Of a stretch of DNA of 64,000 nucleotides, positions 37,142 through 45,222 are shown piece after piece. The first letter of the stretch is position 1; the number at the start of each line of letters is the position of its first letter. The DNA is taken from the NCBI RefSeq assembly GCF_001457415.1, contig NZ_LN881723.1:248001-312000 (forward strand). The letters run 5' to 3'. The notes beneath the pieces were generated by a model. The model was given only the letters and a program-made list of their open reading frames with translations, was not told the origin of the DNA and did not search any database. Both the position numbers and the translations under genes were made by a program. This DNA comes from Gorillibacterium timonense. GTDB taxonomy: Bacteria > Bacillota > Bacilli > Paenibacillales > NBRC-103111.

Positions 37142-39052
37142 GTGAGAAAATGGACCTGGGCCGCAGCCATTCTGGTGCTAGCCGGAGTGTTGCTCGTTGC
37201 CCGCAATGACCGCTTGGACCGTTCCGCCGGTCAAACACATCAGAAGATCGCCAGTCAAGAGAAGTCGGCCAAAATGCTCACTGTCCAGCAGGATGTCCAG
37301 CTGACGGAGGAATTGTGTCGTAATCAGTGCCTGACTGACCTGCGCAAAACGGCCTTGGGGATGAAGTCCGTCACGCGTTCAGAAATGCCTGGGCATCTAT
37401 CCGGATCGCTCAAAAGCAATCCGCATCTCGAGGCTCTGGCCTGGTACGCGACGGATTCCGCAGCTCTCTCCACCGCAGGCATAAAGCTGCAGAACTATCC
37501 CGAGCAGGTGCATACAGAAGTTCAGAAAGCGATCCAAGCCATTCACATCGGAAACGAATACCGTTCCTCATCGCTGCCAACCAGCATGGGCTTGCGAGCG
37601 GTCATGGGGGTCCCTGGTGAAAACGGACACGGGCTGGTCGCGGTCATCCGCCAGGACATTCTGACCAAGGTGGAATCGGAATCCAAGCGGAACCTGCGCC
37701 TCGTTACGTACCCGAATCCCAACCGCAAGCCTGGTATGAAGGCGGCGGATGCGAACAACCTGAAGGAAACCAAAGTTTCCGGGCCGGAGGAAAATCAGGG
37801 CAAGAGCCATTATTACAACAATCAAATCGTCGTGAAATTCAAGAAAGCCCCTACGGAGAAACAGCTGAAGCTGATTCAACGAGAGCTTCAGGCCAGTTCC
37901 TATGAGAAGATGGGCTATGCGTATGTCTTCACCTCCAAAAAAATGGATACGAAGCAGATGATCCGCTATTTCCGCAAGCATCATATCGAATATGCGGAAC
38001 CCCACTACCTGTACAATACGAATGAATCCGCGGTTGTGCCTGTCGAGCGGAAGCCTGCAGCAAACTTCCGTTCCTTGGCGCAACAACAAGCGGAGGGGGA
38101 GCCGAACGATACCCTTTTCGCCCAGTATCAATGGAACCTGCCGCTCATCAATGCCGAGTCGGGCTGGACGCTGTCCAAAGGCAGCGGAGATGTGATTGTC
38201 GCCGTCGTGGATACGGGCGCCGATCTGACTCATCCGGATCTGAAGGATCGTCTGATCTCGGGGTACAATGCGATCGACACAACCAAGAAGCCCCTTGACG
38301 ATGTAGGTCACGGCAGCCATGTGGCAGGCATTATCGCGGCAACCGTCAACAACAGCATGGGCATTGCCGGCCTGACCTGGAACAACCCGATCATGCCCGT
38401 CAAGGTGCTCGACAATTCGGGAGCAGGCAATGCCTACAACGTTGCCGAAGGGGTCATCTGGGCGACCGACCACGGCGCCAAGGTGATCAATATGAGCCTC
38501 GGCAATTATGCCGAGTCCAGCTTCCTGCATGACGCCGTGAAATACGCCTACAACCATGACGTCGTGCTCGTTGCGGCGAGCGGCAACGACAATTCGGGAG
38601 ATCCCGGTTATCCGGCCGCTTATTCCGAAGTGCTTGCCGTCGCGGCGACGGACAATAATCGGAACAAAGCGTCCTTCTCCAATTACGGCTCCTATATTGA
38701 CGTTGCCGCTCCGGGCGTCAATATCGCCAGCACCTACACGAACAACCAATACGCTTCGCTGTCCGGCACATCCATGGCGAGTCCCCATGTCGCTGCTCTC
38801 GCCGCCTTAATCCGGTCGGTCAATCCGAAGCTGACCAACAAGGAAGTTATGGACATCATGCGCAACACGGCAGCCGACATCGGAGACACTGGCAAAGACA
38901 ATTATTACGGGTATGGACAAATCGATGTCTATCGCGCTCTTGAGGCAGCGGCTTCGGGCACCTCCACCGCAGCGACCAGCCAAGAGCAGCCGCTTCAAGC
39001 TCCTCATGGAAATGCGTTATCGCGCCTGCTTCAAAGGCTATTTGGACGATGA
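37142..39052 (+). CDS. Subtilisin-like serine protease
   Basis: The 636 residues start with a single membrane helix or uncleaved signal (about 5-22), an uncharacterised domain (about 30-220) and an I9-like propeptide region (about 225-290, NQIVVKFKKAP...YAEPHYLY). The peptidase domain carries the triad Asp357 (VVDTGAD), His390 (GHGSHVAG) and Ser544 (GTSMASP). The C-terminus ends with a short basic tail, without a wall anchor. The GTG at 37142 lies 10 nt after GGAGG; an ATG three codons earlier abuts that site. It may work at the membrane or spore surface, since spore genes follow. Confidence 0.9.
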   Translation: MRKWTWAAAILVLAGVLLVARNDRLDRSAGQTHQKIASQEKSAKMLTVQQDVQLTEELCRNQCLTDLRKTALGMKSVTRSEMPGHLSGSLKSNPHLEALAWYATDSAALSTAGIKLQNYPEQVHTEVQKAIQAIHIGNEYRSSSLPTSMGLRAVMGVPGENGHGLVAVIRQDILTKVESESKRNLRLVTYPNPNRKPGMKAADANNLKETKVSGPEENQGKSHYYNNQIVVKFKKAPTEKQLKLIQRELQASSYEKMGYAYVFTSKKMDTKQMIRYFRKHHIEYAEPHYLYNTNESAVVPVERKPAANFRSLAQQQAEGEPNDTLFAQYQWNLPLINAESGWTLSKGSGDVIVAVVDTGADLTHPDLKDRLISGYNAIDTTKKPLDDVGHGSHVAGIIAATVNNSMGIAGLTWNNPIMPVKVLDNSGAGNAYNVAEGVIWATDHGAKVINMSLGNYAESSFLHDAVKYAYNHDVVLVAASGNDNSGDPGYPAAYSEVLAVAATDNNRNKASFSNYGSYIDVAAPGVNIASTYTNNQYASLSGTSMASPHVAALAALIRSVNPKLTNKEVMDIMRNTAADIGDTGKDNYYGYGQIDVYRALEAAASGTSTAATSQEQPLQAPHGNALSRLLQRLFGR

Positions 39053-39086
39053 GAGACGATAAGGGTTTCTCGTTAGCCCGATAAAC

Positions 39087-39114
39087 ACGCTTGAATTCCT
39101 CCGCACATATCATG
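39087..39114 (+). promoter_or_regulatory. Probable sigma-K promoter of tgl
   Basis: AC (39087-39088), 17 nt and CATATCATG (39106-39114) match the sigma-K pattern AC-N16/17-CATAnnnTA except for the last base. tgl belongs to the sigma-K regulon in Bacillus. Confidence 0.6.
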
Positions 39115-39151
39115 GGGTATCACAGCCAGATAGGATGGGATACCCCATGAT
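39109..39151 (+). repeat. Perfect 13-bp inverted repeat enclosing the tgl start codon
   Basis: ATCATGGGGTATC (39109-39121) is the exact inverse of GATACCCCATGAT (39139-39151). The right arm contains the tgl ATG and the 17-nt loop holds the ribosome site GGATGGG. It could be an operator overlapping the -10 region or a hairpin in the mRNA. Confidence 0.85.
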
Positions 39152-39992
39152 TGTATTTATGGATGGAAGCCCCGTTTCCCCGCCGGTTGGACTTCCCCCC
39201 GTTGAACGCATGATCCTCGATACGATGTCGGCAAGCCCGACCGTCTTCCGGTTCGCCTCCCCCACTTCCCTGCTGTTCGAGCTCCGCATGCGAGCCAATA
39301 TTCTGCACAGCTCGAACGCTCTTGCGAGCAGCGGCGCGCGGTTCTCCACCTTCGCCCAATCTACCTGCAATCCTCAGTTCTGGACGCGCACCCCAAAAGG
39401 GGCCTTCGAGCTTCGTCCGGATGTTTCACCTGCGGACGCCATCCGGGACATCTATCAGAATGGGAATCTCTACAGCTTCGAATGCGCAACCGCGATGGTG
39501 ATTGTCCTCTACCGGGCCATCATTGAAACGGTCGGAGACGCCATCTTCAACGATCGCTTTGCCAATCTGACGTTATACGACTGGAACTATGACCGCGATC
39601 TGAACTTGCGGCGAATCGATCCGGCGAACGTATTGCCCGGAGATGTCGTCTATTTCAACAATCCCGACGTATCCCCTCTTACTCCTTGGTGGATCGGAGA
39701 GAACGCTGTAGATATGGGCAACGGGTATTACTTCGGCCATGGAGTCGGCGTAGTGCCGGGAGACGAGATCATCCGCGCCTTGAACCGAAACCGGATTCCG
39801 GGAAGCACCGTATCTGCAAGCCTAAGCGACAATGTCATCGCGCCCGGCTATCATATCATGGAGAGCTGGGTGAACAACCCTTCAGCCAATTACGAAGCAA
39901 TCTGGAGCAATCCGTTTCCACTCCGACAGAGCTTGATGACGGTACGAGTGGGAGAGTCGACCGAACACCGGTATCTGCCCGTTTCCTTTTGA
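39147..39992 (+). CDS. tgl: Protein-glutamine gamma-glutamyltransferase of the spore coat
   Basis: Tgl cross-links spore coat proteins through glutamine-lysine isopeptide bonds. The 281 residues are typical, with the catalytic Cys113 in YSFECATAMVIV and the family segment LPGDVVYFNNPDV. The ATG at 39147 lies 7 nt after GGATGGG; an ATG at 39135 abuts a poorer site. Late mother-cell expression is indicated by the sigma-K type promoter, and a coat gene with the same promoter type follows. Confidence 0.93.
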   Translation: MIVFMDGSPVSPPVGLPPVERMILDTMSASPTVFRFASPTSLLFELRMRANILHSSNALASSGARFSTFAQSTCNPQFWTRTPKGAFELRPDVSPADAIRDIYQNGNLYSFECATAMVIVLYRAIIETVGDAIFNDRFANLTLYDWNYDRDLNLRRIDPANVLPGDVVYFNNPDVSPLTPWWIGENAVDMGNGYYFGHGVGVVPGDEIIRALNRNRIPGSTVSASLSDNVIAPGYHIMESWVNNPSANYEAIWSNPFPLRQSLMTVRVGESTEHRYLPVSF

Positions 39993-40069
39993 TGAAAGCT
40001 CCGATGAAAGCCAAAAAATAACCGGGCAAAAAAAGCGCGGAGGGCCGCTGTACCCGGGCATCCGTACAG

Positions 40070-40097
40070 ACCCAATCGTCGCCGTGGGCATAGAGTA
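40070..40097 (+). promoter_or_regulatory. Sigma-K promoter of the cotD-like gene
   Basis: AC (40070-40071), 17 nt and CATAGAGTA (40089-40097) match the sigma-K consensus at every defined position, about 40 nt before the start codon. Confidence 0.75.
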
Positions 40098-40136
40098 TAG
40101 GGAAATGCCCGAAACCCAGAATACAGAGAGGAGATC

Positions 40137-40436
40137 ATGCCCGTGTCTAAACCCGAATTGGCAACACAAGGCTGCTTGGGCTTCGCACCGATTGTTTGTG
40201 AGCCGCAAGTGGTGGTCCGTGATTTCTACCATCCGCGTCCGCAACCGGTCATCCATCCGGTGGAAATTGTCAACCGTCATCATTTTGTCCCGGTTCCGCA
40301 GCATTATTATACCGTGACCGAACGCAATGTCGCCGTTCCGCCCCTGCCTACGGTTCCCATCTCGTCGCTTCCCGCCGGGGTAAGTCCCTTCCCGACCGGA
40401 CCCGCTGGCGGAGCCATCAGCCCCTTCCGCAAGTGA
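40137..40436 (+). CDS. cotD: CotD-like inner spore coat protein
   Basis: The 99 residues are rich in Pro, Val and His, with the CotD-type core VVRDFYHPRPQPVIHPVEIVNRHH and a Pro/Gly-rich tail. It is a structural protein of the inner spore coat. GAGAGGAG lies 3 nt before the ATG and 9 nt before a GTG two codons later (40143), which may be the actual start. Its location after tgl, both behind sigma-K type promoters, suggests joint expression and possibly cross-linking of its product by Tgl. Confidence 0.82.
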   Translation: MPVSKPELATQGCLGFAPIVCEPQVVVRDFYHPRPQPVIHPVEIVNRHHFVPVPQHYYTVTERNVAVPPLPTVPISSLPAGVSPFPTGPAGGAISPFRK

Positions 40437-40680
40437 AACGGTCAGTCAGCCGCTGGGGACCTTCGCGTCCCCAGCGCTGCCGGTCCGATAAGCGTTTCTG
40501 TCCGCTATCCCCGATTGAGGGGATCTCTTCTGCATGAACATTCGAAAATCGCCGTCTTGCGGATGAGCGGTTAGCCGACCCGACAGCCGCAGCTCATCTT
40601 GCCGTCCTTACCGACTGATCCCGGTTTTGGTTGCTCGCAACCTCGTTTGGGTGATATCGCATTTCGGCTGAACATAGAAC
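40437..40680. other. Intergenic stretch after cotD
   Basis: It contains a CGCTGGGGAC/GTCCCCAGCG hairpin (40451-40476, no T tract, likely the end of cotD transcription) and a smaller TCCCC/GGGGA hairpin. I see no gene. Confidence 0.6.
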
Positions 40681-40724
40681 AAAGCCCGCAACCAAAAGGA
40701 GCATTTCCTTTGGTTGCGGGCTTT
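40681..40724 (-). terminator. rnpB terminator (44-bp hairpin, copy 1)
   Basis: AAAGCCCGCAACCAAA pairs with TTTGGTTGCGGGCTTT around a 12-nt centre, right after the 3' end of rnpB. A near-identical hairpin stands upstream of rnpB at 41233-41276. Confidence 0.85.
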
Positions 40725-40729
40725 ATTCG

Positions 40730-41154
40730 TTCCGGGAAGCTTGCCGTAAGCCGGGTTTTGTACTTCTGGCGGTGATAACGGGTTTCCCCTCCCGCCTTTG
40801 AAGCGACAATCATCTATCTACGCCGTCCATTGCTGAACGGCTCCAGCGACCAACCCGGACGCGCCTCGGGCTAAGGCTTGGGTGCAGTTGACTGCTTCCC
40901 TGCGTCCCATTAGGTCTTGCTCCAGATGGGGTTTACCAGGCGCTATGTCACCATAGCCCCTCGTGGTCTCTTACACCACGGTTCCACCCTTGCCTGATCC
41001 CGTCCCGGAGGGACGAGCCATCGGCGGTCCATTTCTGTGGCACTATCCTTCAACTCGCGCTGACTGGACGTTATCCAGCATCCTGCCCTATGGAGCCCGG
41101 ACTTTCCTCCCGCGGCATAACCGCCGGCGATTGTCTGTCAAACTTTCCGGACAC
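40730..41154 (-). ncRNA. rnpB: RNase P RNA
   Basis: This is the catalytic RNA that removes 5' leaders from pre-tRNAs. On the minus strand the universally conserved GAGGAAAGTCCGGGCTCC core lies near the 5' end (about 41092-41113), with GGTAAACCCC and the AGTACAAAACCCGGCTTA segment near the 3' end. The terminal P1 helix pairs TCCGGAAAGTTTG with CAAGCTTCCCGGA, which sets the ends to within a few bases. A consensus promoter and a terminator flank it. The length of about 425 nt fits the family; I did not determine type A or B. Confidence 0.93.
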
Positions 41155-41162
41155 GAATCTAT

Positions 41163-41191
41163 AGTATACACGCTTGCCTGCCGTCATGCAA
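41163..41191 (-). promoter_or_regulatory. Sigma-A promoter of rnpB
   Basis: TTGCAT (41191-41186), 17 nt and TATACT (41168-41163), placing the start about 7 nt further, at the 5' end of the RNA. Confidence 0.85.
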
Positions 41192-41232
41192 CCGCATCCG
41201 GGATTTACCAGATGAGGCGTCATCAATCGAAC

Positions 41233-41276
41233 AAAGCCCACATCCAAAAGGAGCTTTTCCTTTGGTTGCGGGCTTT
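41233..41276 (-). terminator. 44-bp hairpin, copy 2, after nif3
   Basis: It differs from the rnpB terminator at three of 44 positions (AAAGCCCACATCC...GGTTGCGGGCTTT). On the minus strand it follows the nif3 stop by about 50 nt and is followed by GTTCG, so the T tract is short. An outer arm GAACAAAGCCC/GGGCTTTGTTC (41229-41294) could form an alternative stem. Confidence 0.7.
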
Positions 41277-41322
41277 GGTTTCGGGCTTTGTTCATTAGCC
41301 TATCAGCAAGCGACGGCCAGCG

Positions 41323-42438
41323 CTACCTCAGCCGAAATACTTCCGTGTCCACGCTGGACGCCATGGCGATCGTGTCCAGCTTCCTCTCGCGCAGCCTTCT
41401 GTTCAAGTAATCGGCGACGCCCGTTCTCATGATCTTCTCCGCGTTATGTCCCGGATCGATTAAGCACATTCCAGCAGCGAGCGCGTCATGGGCGGTGTGA
41501 TAATCGATGTCTCCCGTGATCAGGACATCCGCACCTGCAAACTGAGCGTGGGATACATAGTCGGCGCCCATTCCGCCGAGAACCGCCGCTTTCTTGATCA
41601 CCGTATCTCCCCGGCCGACGATGCGCACAAACGGCACCTCAAACCCGGTCTTCACTCGCTCGGCGAGTTCATCGAGCGTGCAAGGTTGCGCCAGCTTACC
41701 GGTACGGCCGATACCGAACGTCTCGCCCGGCAGCTCAAGTGGATACAAATCGTAGGCCGGCTCCTCATAAGGATGGGCCTCGAGCATAGCTCTTACCACA
41801 CGACGTTCGCCGGTTTCGCTCAAGATCGTCTCCAGCCGGATTTCATCCACCTGCTCCAGCTGCCCCTCTTGGCCGATGAACGGATTCGTTCCAGTCAGCG
41901 GCAGGAAGGTTCCCGTCCCGTTTGAGCGGAAGCTGCAGTGGCTGTACCGGCCGATATGCCCCGCTCCTGACCGGAACAGCGCGTCCGCAACCTGATCGGC
42001 ATGATCCGTCGGAACGTACACGACCAGCTTCTTTCGCCTCTCCGTATAGGTCGGGTCTAACGGGACCGTGTCGGTCAGCCCGATGGCATCGGCCATCAAA
42101 TCGTTGATTCCGCCGACGGCGGCATCTAGGTTCGAATGCGCCACATAAACAGCGACATCGTGCTTGATCAGCTTTTCGAACACCTTTCCTGCAGGCGTGT
42201 CCGTTCGAAGCGACTTCAGCGGCCGATAGATCGGTGCGTGATGCGCGATGATGAGCTCCGCGCCCTCGCGGATGGCTTCATCCGCCACTTCCTCCGTTAC
42301 GTCGAGGGTTACGAGCACCCTTCGGACCTCCTTCGCAAGCGAGCCCACCTGCAAGCCGATCCGATCATCCTCAACCGCGTATCTCTTCGGTGCCAGCTCG
42401 TCAAGGAGAGAGGTTACCGTCTGTCCATTCCCGTACAT
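41323..42438 (-). CDS. Nif3-like dinuclear metal protein (YqfO)
   Basis: Nif3/YqfO proteins form metal-binding hexamers; their reaction is uncertain, though a GTP cyclohydrolase I type 2 annotation is often given. The 371 residues include metal-site motifs IIAHHAPIYRP (His66-His67) and ITGDIDYHTAHDA, with a PII-like insert in the middle (about 125-230) as in Bacillus YqfO. The ATG at 42438 stands 7 nt after GAGGAGG and lies inside the end of trmK (25-nt overlap), indicating translational coupling. Confidence 0.9.
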   Translation of the reverse strand: MYGNGQTVTSLLDELAPKRYAVEDDRIGLQVGSLAKEVRRVLVTLDVTEEVADEAIREGAELIIAHHAPIYRPLKSLRTDTPAGKVFEKLIKHDVAVYVAHSNLDAAVGGINDLMADAIGLTDTVPLDPTYTERRKKLVVYVPTDHADQVADALFRSGAGHIGRYSHCSFRSNGTGTFLPLTGTNPFIGQEGQLEQVDEIRLETILSETGERRVVRAMLEAHPYEEPAYDLYPLELPGETFGIGRTGKLAQPCTLDELAERVKTGFEVPFVRIVGRGDTVIKKAAVLGGMGADYVSHAQFAGADVLITGDIDYHTAHDALAAGMCLIDPGHNAEKIMRTGVADYLNRRLRERKLDTIAMASSVDTEVFRLR

Positions 42439-43175
42439 GCCAGAACCTCCTCGATTTTTGCGATGTTGTGCCGAACCTCCTCCCGCTTCGCTTGGGAAGC
42501 GGGAAGCTCCGATTCCGTGAGCTGCTTCTCGATTCGTCTCCACTTGGCGAGCTCCCGCTCCCATTTGCTGTGGAAAACAACTCCTCCCGCTTCTACCAGG
42601 TAAGGCCCGAGGCGCAGCAGCCACTCTCGATCCAACTGACAGGAGCGACCAATGGTCCGTTCCCTGTAAAACTCCTCATTCAACCTCTCCGCATCCGGAT
42701 GCTTGTCGGCGGTGAGAACCTCATAGAGCTTGCCGTCTTCTTCGAGCAGTTCTTCAGAGGACAATATCCAGTTGTGAGTCAGAAAATACTTCCGCACCTG
42801 ATCTTCTCCGACGTTGGGCTGCAGGACAAGCCGATTGACGCCCTCCAAACGGTCGGGGTGAGCCTCCAGGATGCTTACAATCAGGCTCCCGCCCATACCC
42901 GCGATGGATATCACATCCACTTCGCCCGGGGTAAGAACCGAAAGGCCGTCCCCTTTCCGCACGTCGATGAGCTTGCCGACCCCCGCTTCCCGAACCTGGC
43001 GCTGGGCCGCTTCATAGGGTCCGGGATTCACCTCGCCTGCGATTCCGCGCGCAATTGTGCCGTTCTCGGCAAGGGATACCGGAAGAAGCGCGTGATCCGA
43101 ACCGATATCTGCCAGCCGGCTTCCCGCCGGTATCTTTGCGGCGATTGCCGATAATCTCGTTGAAAGCATGACCAT
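42414..43175 (-). CDS. trmK: tRNA (adenine22-N1)-methyltransferase TrmK
   Basis: TrmK methylates N1 of A22 in tRNA using SAM. The SAM motif LADIGSDHALLP (21-32) and the catalytic-region segment SIAGMGGSLI are present, followed by a coiled-coil C-terminal domain (about 195-250). Its length of 253 residues is usual. The start lies 4 nt after the stop of the preceding membrane protein gene with only a weak ribosome site, so coupling is likely. The trmK-nif3 pair downstream of rpoD matches Bacillus yqfN-yqfO. Confidence 0.93.
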   Translation of the reverse strand: MVMLSTRLSAIAAKIPAGSRLADIGSDHALLPVSLAENGTIARGIAGEVNPGPYEAAQRQVREAGVGKLIDVRKGDGLSVLTPGEVDVISIAGMGGSLIVSILEAHPDRLEGVNRLVLQPNVGEDQVRKYFLTHNWILSSEELLEEDGKLYEVLTADKHPDAERLNEEFYRERTIGRSCQLDREWLLRLGPYLVEAGGVVFHSKWERELAKWRRIEKQLTESELPASQAKREEVRHNIAKIEEVLACTGMDRR

Positions 43176-43179
43176 GTCG

Positions 43180-44001
43180 TTATCCGATCCATTCTATCCA
43201 TTTTTGGCGTGTTGCATATAAGGCGATACCCGCCGCAGCGAGCTTCCCCGTCAGAATCGTCTGAAGGAGCACCGGTGACAGCTCCGTGGCGATCAGCCCG
43301 TAAATCTCAGGAGCCAGCCACAAGGCCGCTCCGCTGACAAGCAAAACCTTGCCGTTCAGCCGGGTTTTCGTAAGCAGCAGCGTCCCCACCCAGCCAAGCA
43401 GAGCGCCGACGGGCAGCCAGCCAAGCTGCAGCCGGAGGATGCCGGCGTCGGGACTCACATGGTGGAGCAGCCACCCGTACAAGAGGACGATCGCTCCCCA
43501 TCCGCTAAAATGAAAAGCGGCGAAGCGAGAAGCGATTCCCGTTGTGATCCAAAAGGCGGCTACCAACAGAAGGAGAATCGCATAGGCTCCCCGAGAAGCA
43601 TCCGATTCCTGCAGCTGGTAGAGCGCGGCCGCCGGAGCTGCCAAAGCTCCCGCCCATAGCGCAACGAAAGAAAGGTGCGGCCGCCGGTTCCTCTGCCGCG
43701 TTCCCACCAGATACAGTCCGAGAACGAACAAAGCAGATACCGCGATTTGCATGGGCCTTGGAAAAGAGATAAAATAAAAACCAATATAGCAAATGATTCC
43801 AATAAAGACGATCATTAGCAGCCATGTGCGCGGCCGGGCATTCACGATTTTCCCCGCAGGAATCCCGAAGACCTGTTTGGTGTCCTCATCCGGGTCACGG
43901 TACAGATTTTGCAGAAAATCGCAATACTGCTCCGGGAGCAGCCGATTGCGCCGCCATTGCTCAATTTCCTGAACGATTACACGGTGTTTTTCCGACTCCA
44001 T
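43180..44001 (-). CDS. Polytopic membrane protein of unknown function
   Basis: The 273 residues have a hydrophilic N-terminal domain (about 1-55, including a [17 protein letters not shown] segment) followed by about eight membrane helices. The arrangement resembles DUF2157-like proteins but I cannot confirm it. GGAGG lies 8 nt before the ATG at 44001. It sits between the rpoD terminator and trmK, a position not occupied in B. subtilis. Confidence 0.72.
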   Translation of the reverse strand: MESEKHRVIVQEIEQWRRNRLLPEQYCDFLQNLYRDPDEDTKQVFGIPAGKIVNARPRTWLLMIVFIGIICYIGFYFISFPRPMQIAVSALFVLGLYLVGTRQRNRRPHLSFVALWAGALAAPAAALYQLQESDASRGAYAILLLLVAAFWITTGIASRFAAFHFSGWGAIVLLYGWLLHHVSPDAGILRLQLGWLPVGALLGWVGTLLLTKTRLNGKVLLVSGAALWLAPEIYGLIATELSPVLLQTILTGKLAAAGIALYATRQKWIEWIG

Positions 44002-44023
44002 ACCGATCGCCTCCACCTCTCAG

Positions 44024-44058
44024 AAAAAAAGACCTTTCCCAAAAAGCAAAAGGTCTTG
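44024..44058 (-). terminator. Intrinsic terminator of rpoD
   Basis: AAGACCTTT pairs with AAAGGTCTT on the minus strand, followed by TTTTTTTCTGAG. Confidence 0.85.
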
Positions 44059-44069
44059 CGCAGCTGGTT

Positions 44070-45194
44070 TTATTCGAGGAAATCCTTCAATCGCTTGCTC
44101 CGGCTTGGATGGCGAAGCTTGCGGAGCGCCTTCGCTTCGATTTGCCGAATCCGTTCGCGCGTGACGCCGAACACCTTGCCGACTTCCTCAAGGGTGCGGG
44201 TGCGTCCGTCATCGAGCCCAAAGCGCAGGCGAAGCACGTTCTCTTCCCGCTCGGTCAGCGTGTCGAGCACATCCTCCAGCTGTTCCTTGAGCAGTTCATA
44301 TGCGGCTGCATCGGCAGGGGCGAGCGCCTCCTGGTCCTCGATGAAGTCGCCTAGATGGGAGTCATCCTCTTCCCCGATCGGCGTCTCAAGCGACACCGGC
44401 TCCTGCGCGATCTTCATGATCTCGCGGACCTTCTCGGTTGACAGCTCCATCTCCTTGGCGATCTCTTCGGGGGCCGGTTCGCGGCCAAGCTCTTGCAGAA
44501 GCTGGCGGGATACGCGAATCAGCTTATTGATCGTCTCGACCATGTGCACGGGAATACGGATGGTTCGGGCTTGGTCGGCAATCGCGCGCGTGATCGCTTG
44601 GCGAATCCACCAGGTCGCATAGGTACTGAATTTGAAGCCCTTCTCGTGGTCGAATTTCTCGACCGCTTTGATCAGGCCCATGTTGCCCTCTTGAATTAGG
44701 TCAAGAAAGAGCATGCCACGGCCAACATAGCGTTTGGCGATGCTGACGACGAGCCGCAGGTTCGCTTCCGCGAGGCGGCGCTTCGCTTCCTCATCGCCGT
44801 TGCCAATTCTCTTGGCAAGCTCGATCTCTTCTTCCGCCGACAAGAGCGGTACGCGCCCGATCTCTTTCAAGTACATGCGGACCGGGTCGTTAATCTTGAT
44901 TCCCGGAGGAAGCGACAGGTCATCATCGAAGTTGAACTCATCCCCCTCGTGATCTTCCCCTCGTCCCATTGGCATCTCATCGTCGTCGTTCTCGTTGCCG
45001 ATCTCAATGCCCAGCTCCCCGAGCTGTTCAAAAAATTCATCGATTTGATCCGGATCTTGATCAAAGGGAGCGAGTCGTTCCATGATGTCCTTATACGTAA
45101 GAGATGACCGCTTTTTGCCAAGCTCGATCAGCTGCTCTTTCACCTGATCAAGAGTAAGTTCCGTTTCCACTCGGGTGTGTTGGTCGTTTGCCAT
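44070..45194 (-). CDS. rpoD: RNA polymerase primary sigma factor SigA
   Basis: This is the housekeeping sigma factor. The 374 residues show region 1.1, an acidic linker (about 70-100), region 1.2, region 2 ([16 protein letters not shown] and [17 protein letters not shown]), region 3 and region 4 with the -35-binding helix ([17 protein letters not shown]). The ATG at 45194 follows GGAGGGAG; 14 upstream codons are discarded. It lies 28 nt after dnaG, as in the conserved macromolecular synthesis operon. Confidence 0.98.
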   Translation of the reverse strand: MANDQHTRVETELTLDQVKEQLIELGKKRSSLTYKDIMERLAPFDQDPDQIDEFFEQLGELGIEIGNENDDDEMPMGRGEDHEGDEFNFDDDLSLPPGIKINDPVRMYLKEIGRVPLLSAEEEIELAKRIGNGDEEAKRRLAEANLRLVVSIAKRYVGRGMLFLDLIQEGNMGLIKAVEKFDHEKGFKFSTYATWWIRQAITRAIADQARTIRIPVHMVETINKLIRVSRQLLQELGREPAPEEIAKEMELSTEKVREIMKIAQEPVSLETPIGEEDDSHLGDFIEDQEALAPADAAAYELLKEQLEDVLDTLTEREENVLRLRFGLDDGRTRTLEEVGKVFGVTRERIRQIEAKALRKLRHPSRSKRLKDFLE

Positions 45195-45222
45195 GAATCT
45201 TCTCCCTCCTCCCCGGAATCGG

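Noticed and set aside
37568..38788. Minus-strand frame opposite the subtilase gene
   Set aside because: It is antisense to the catalytic domain with all three active-site motifs; no independent support.
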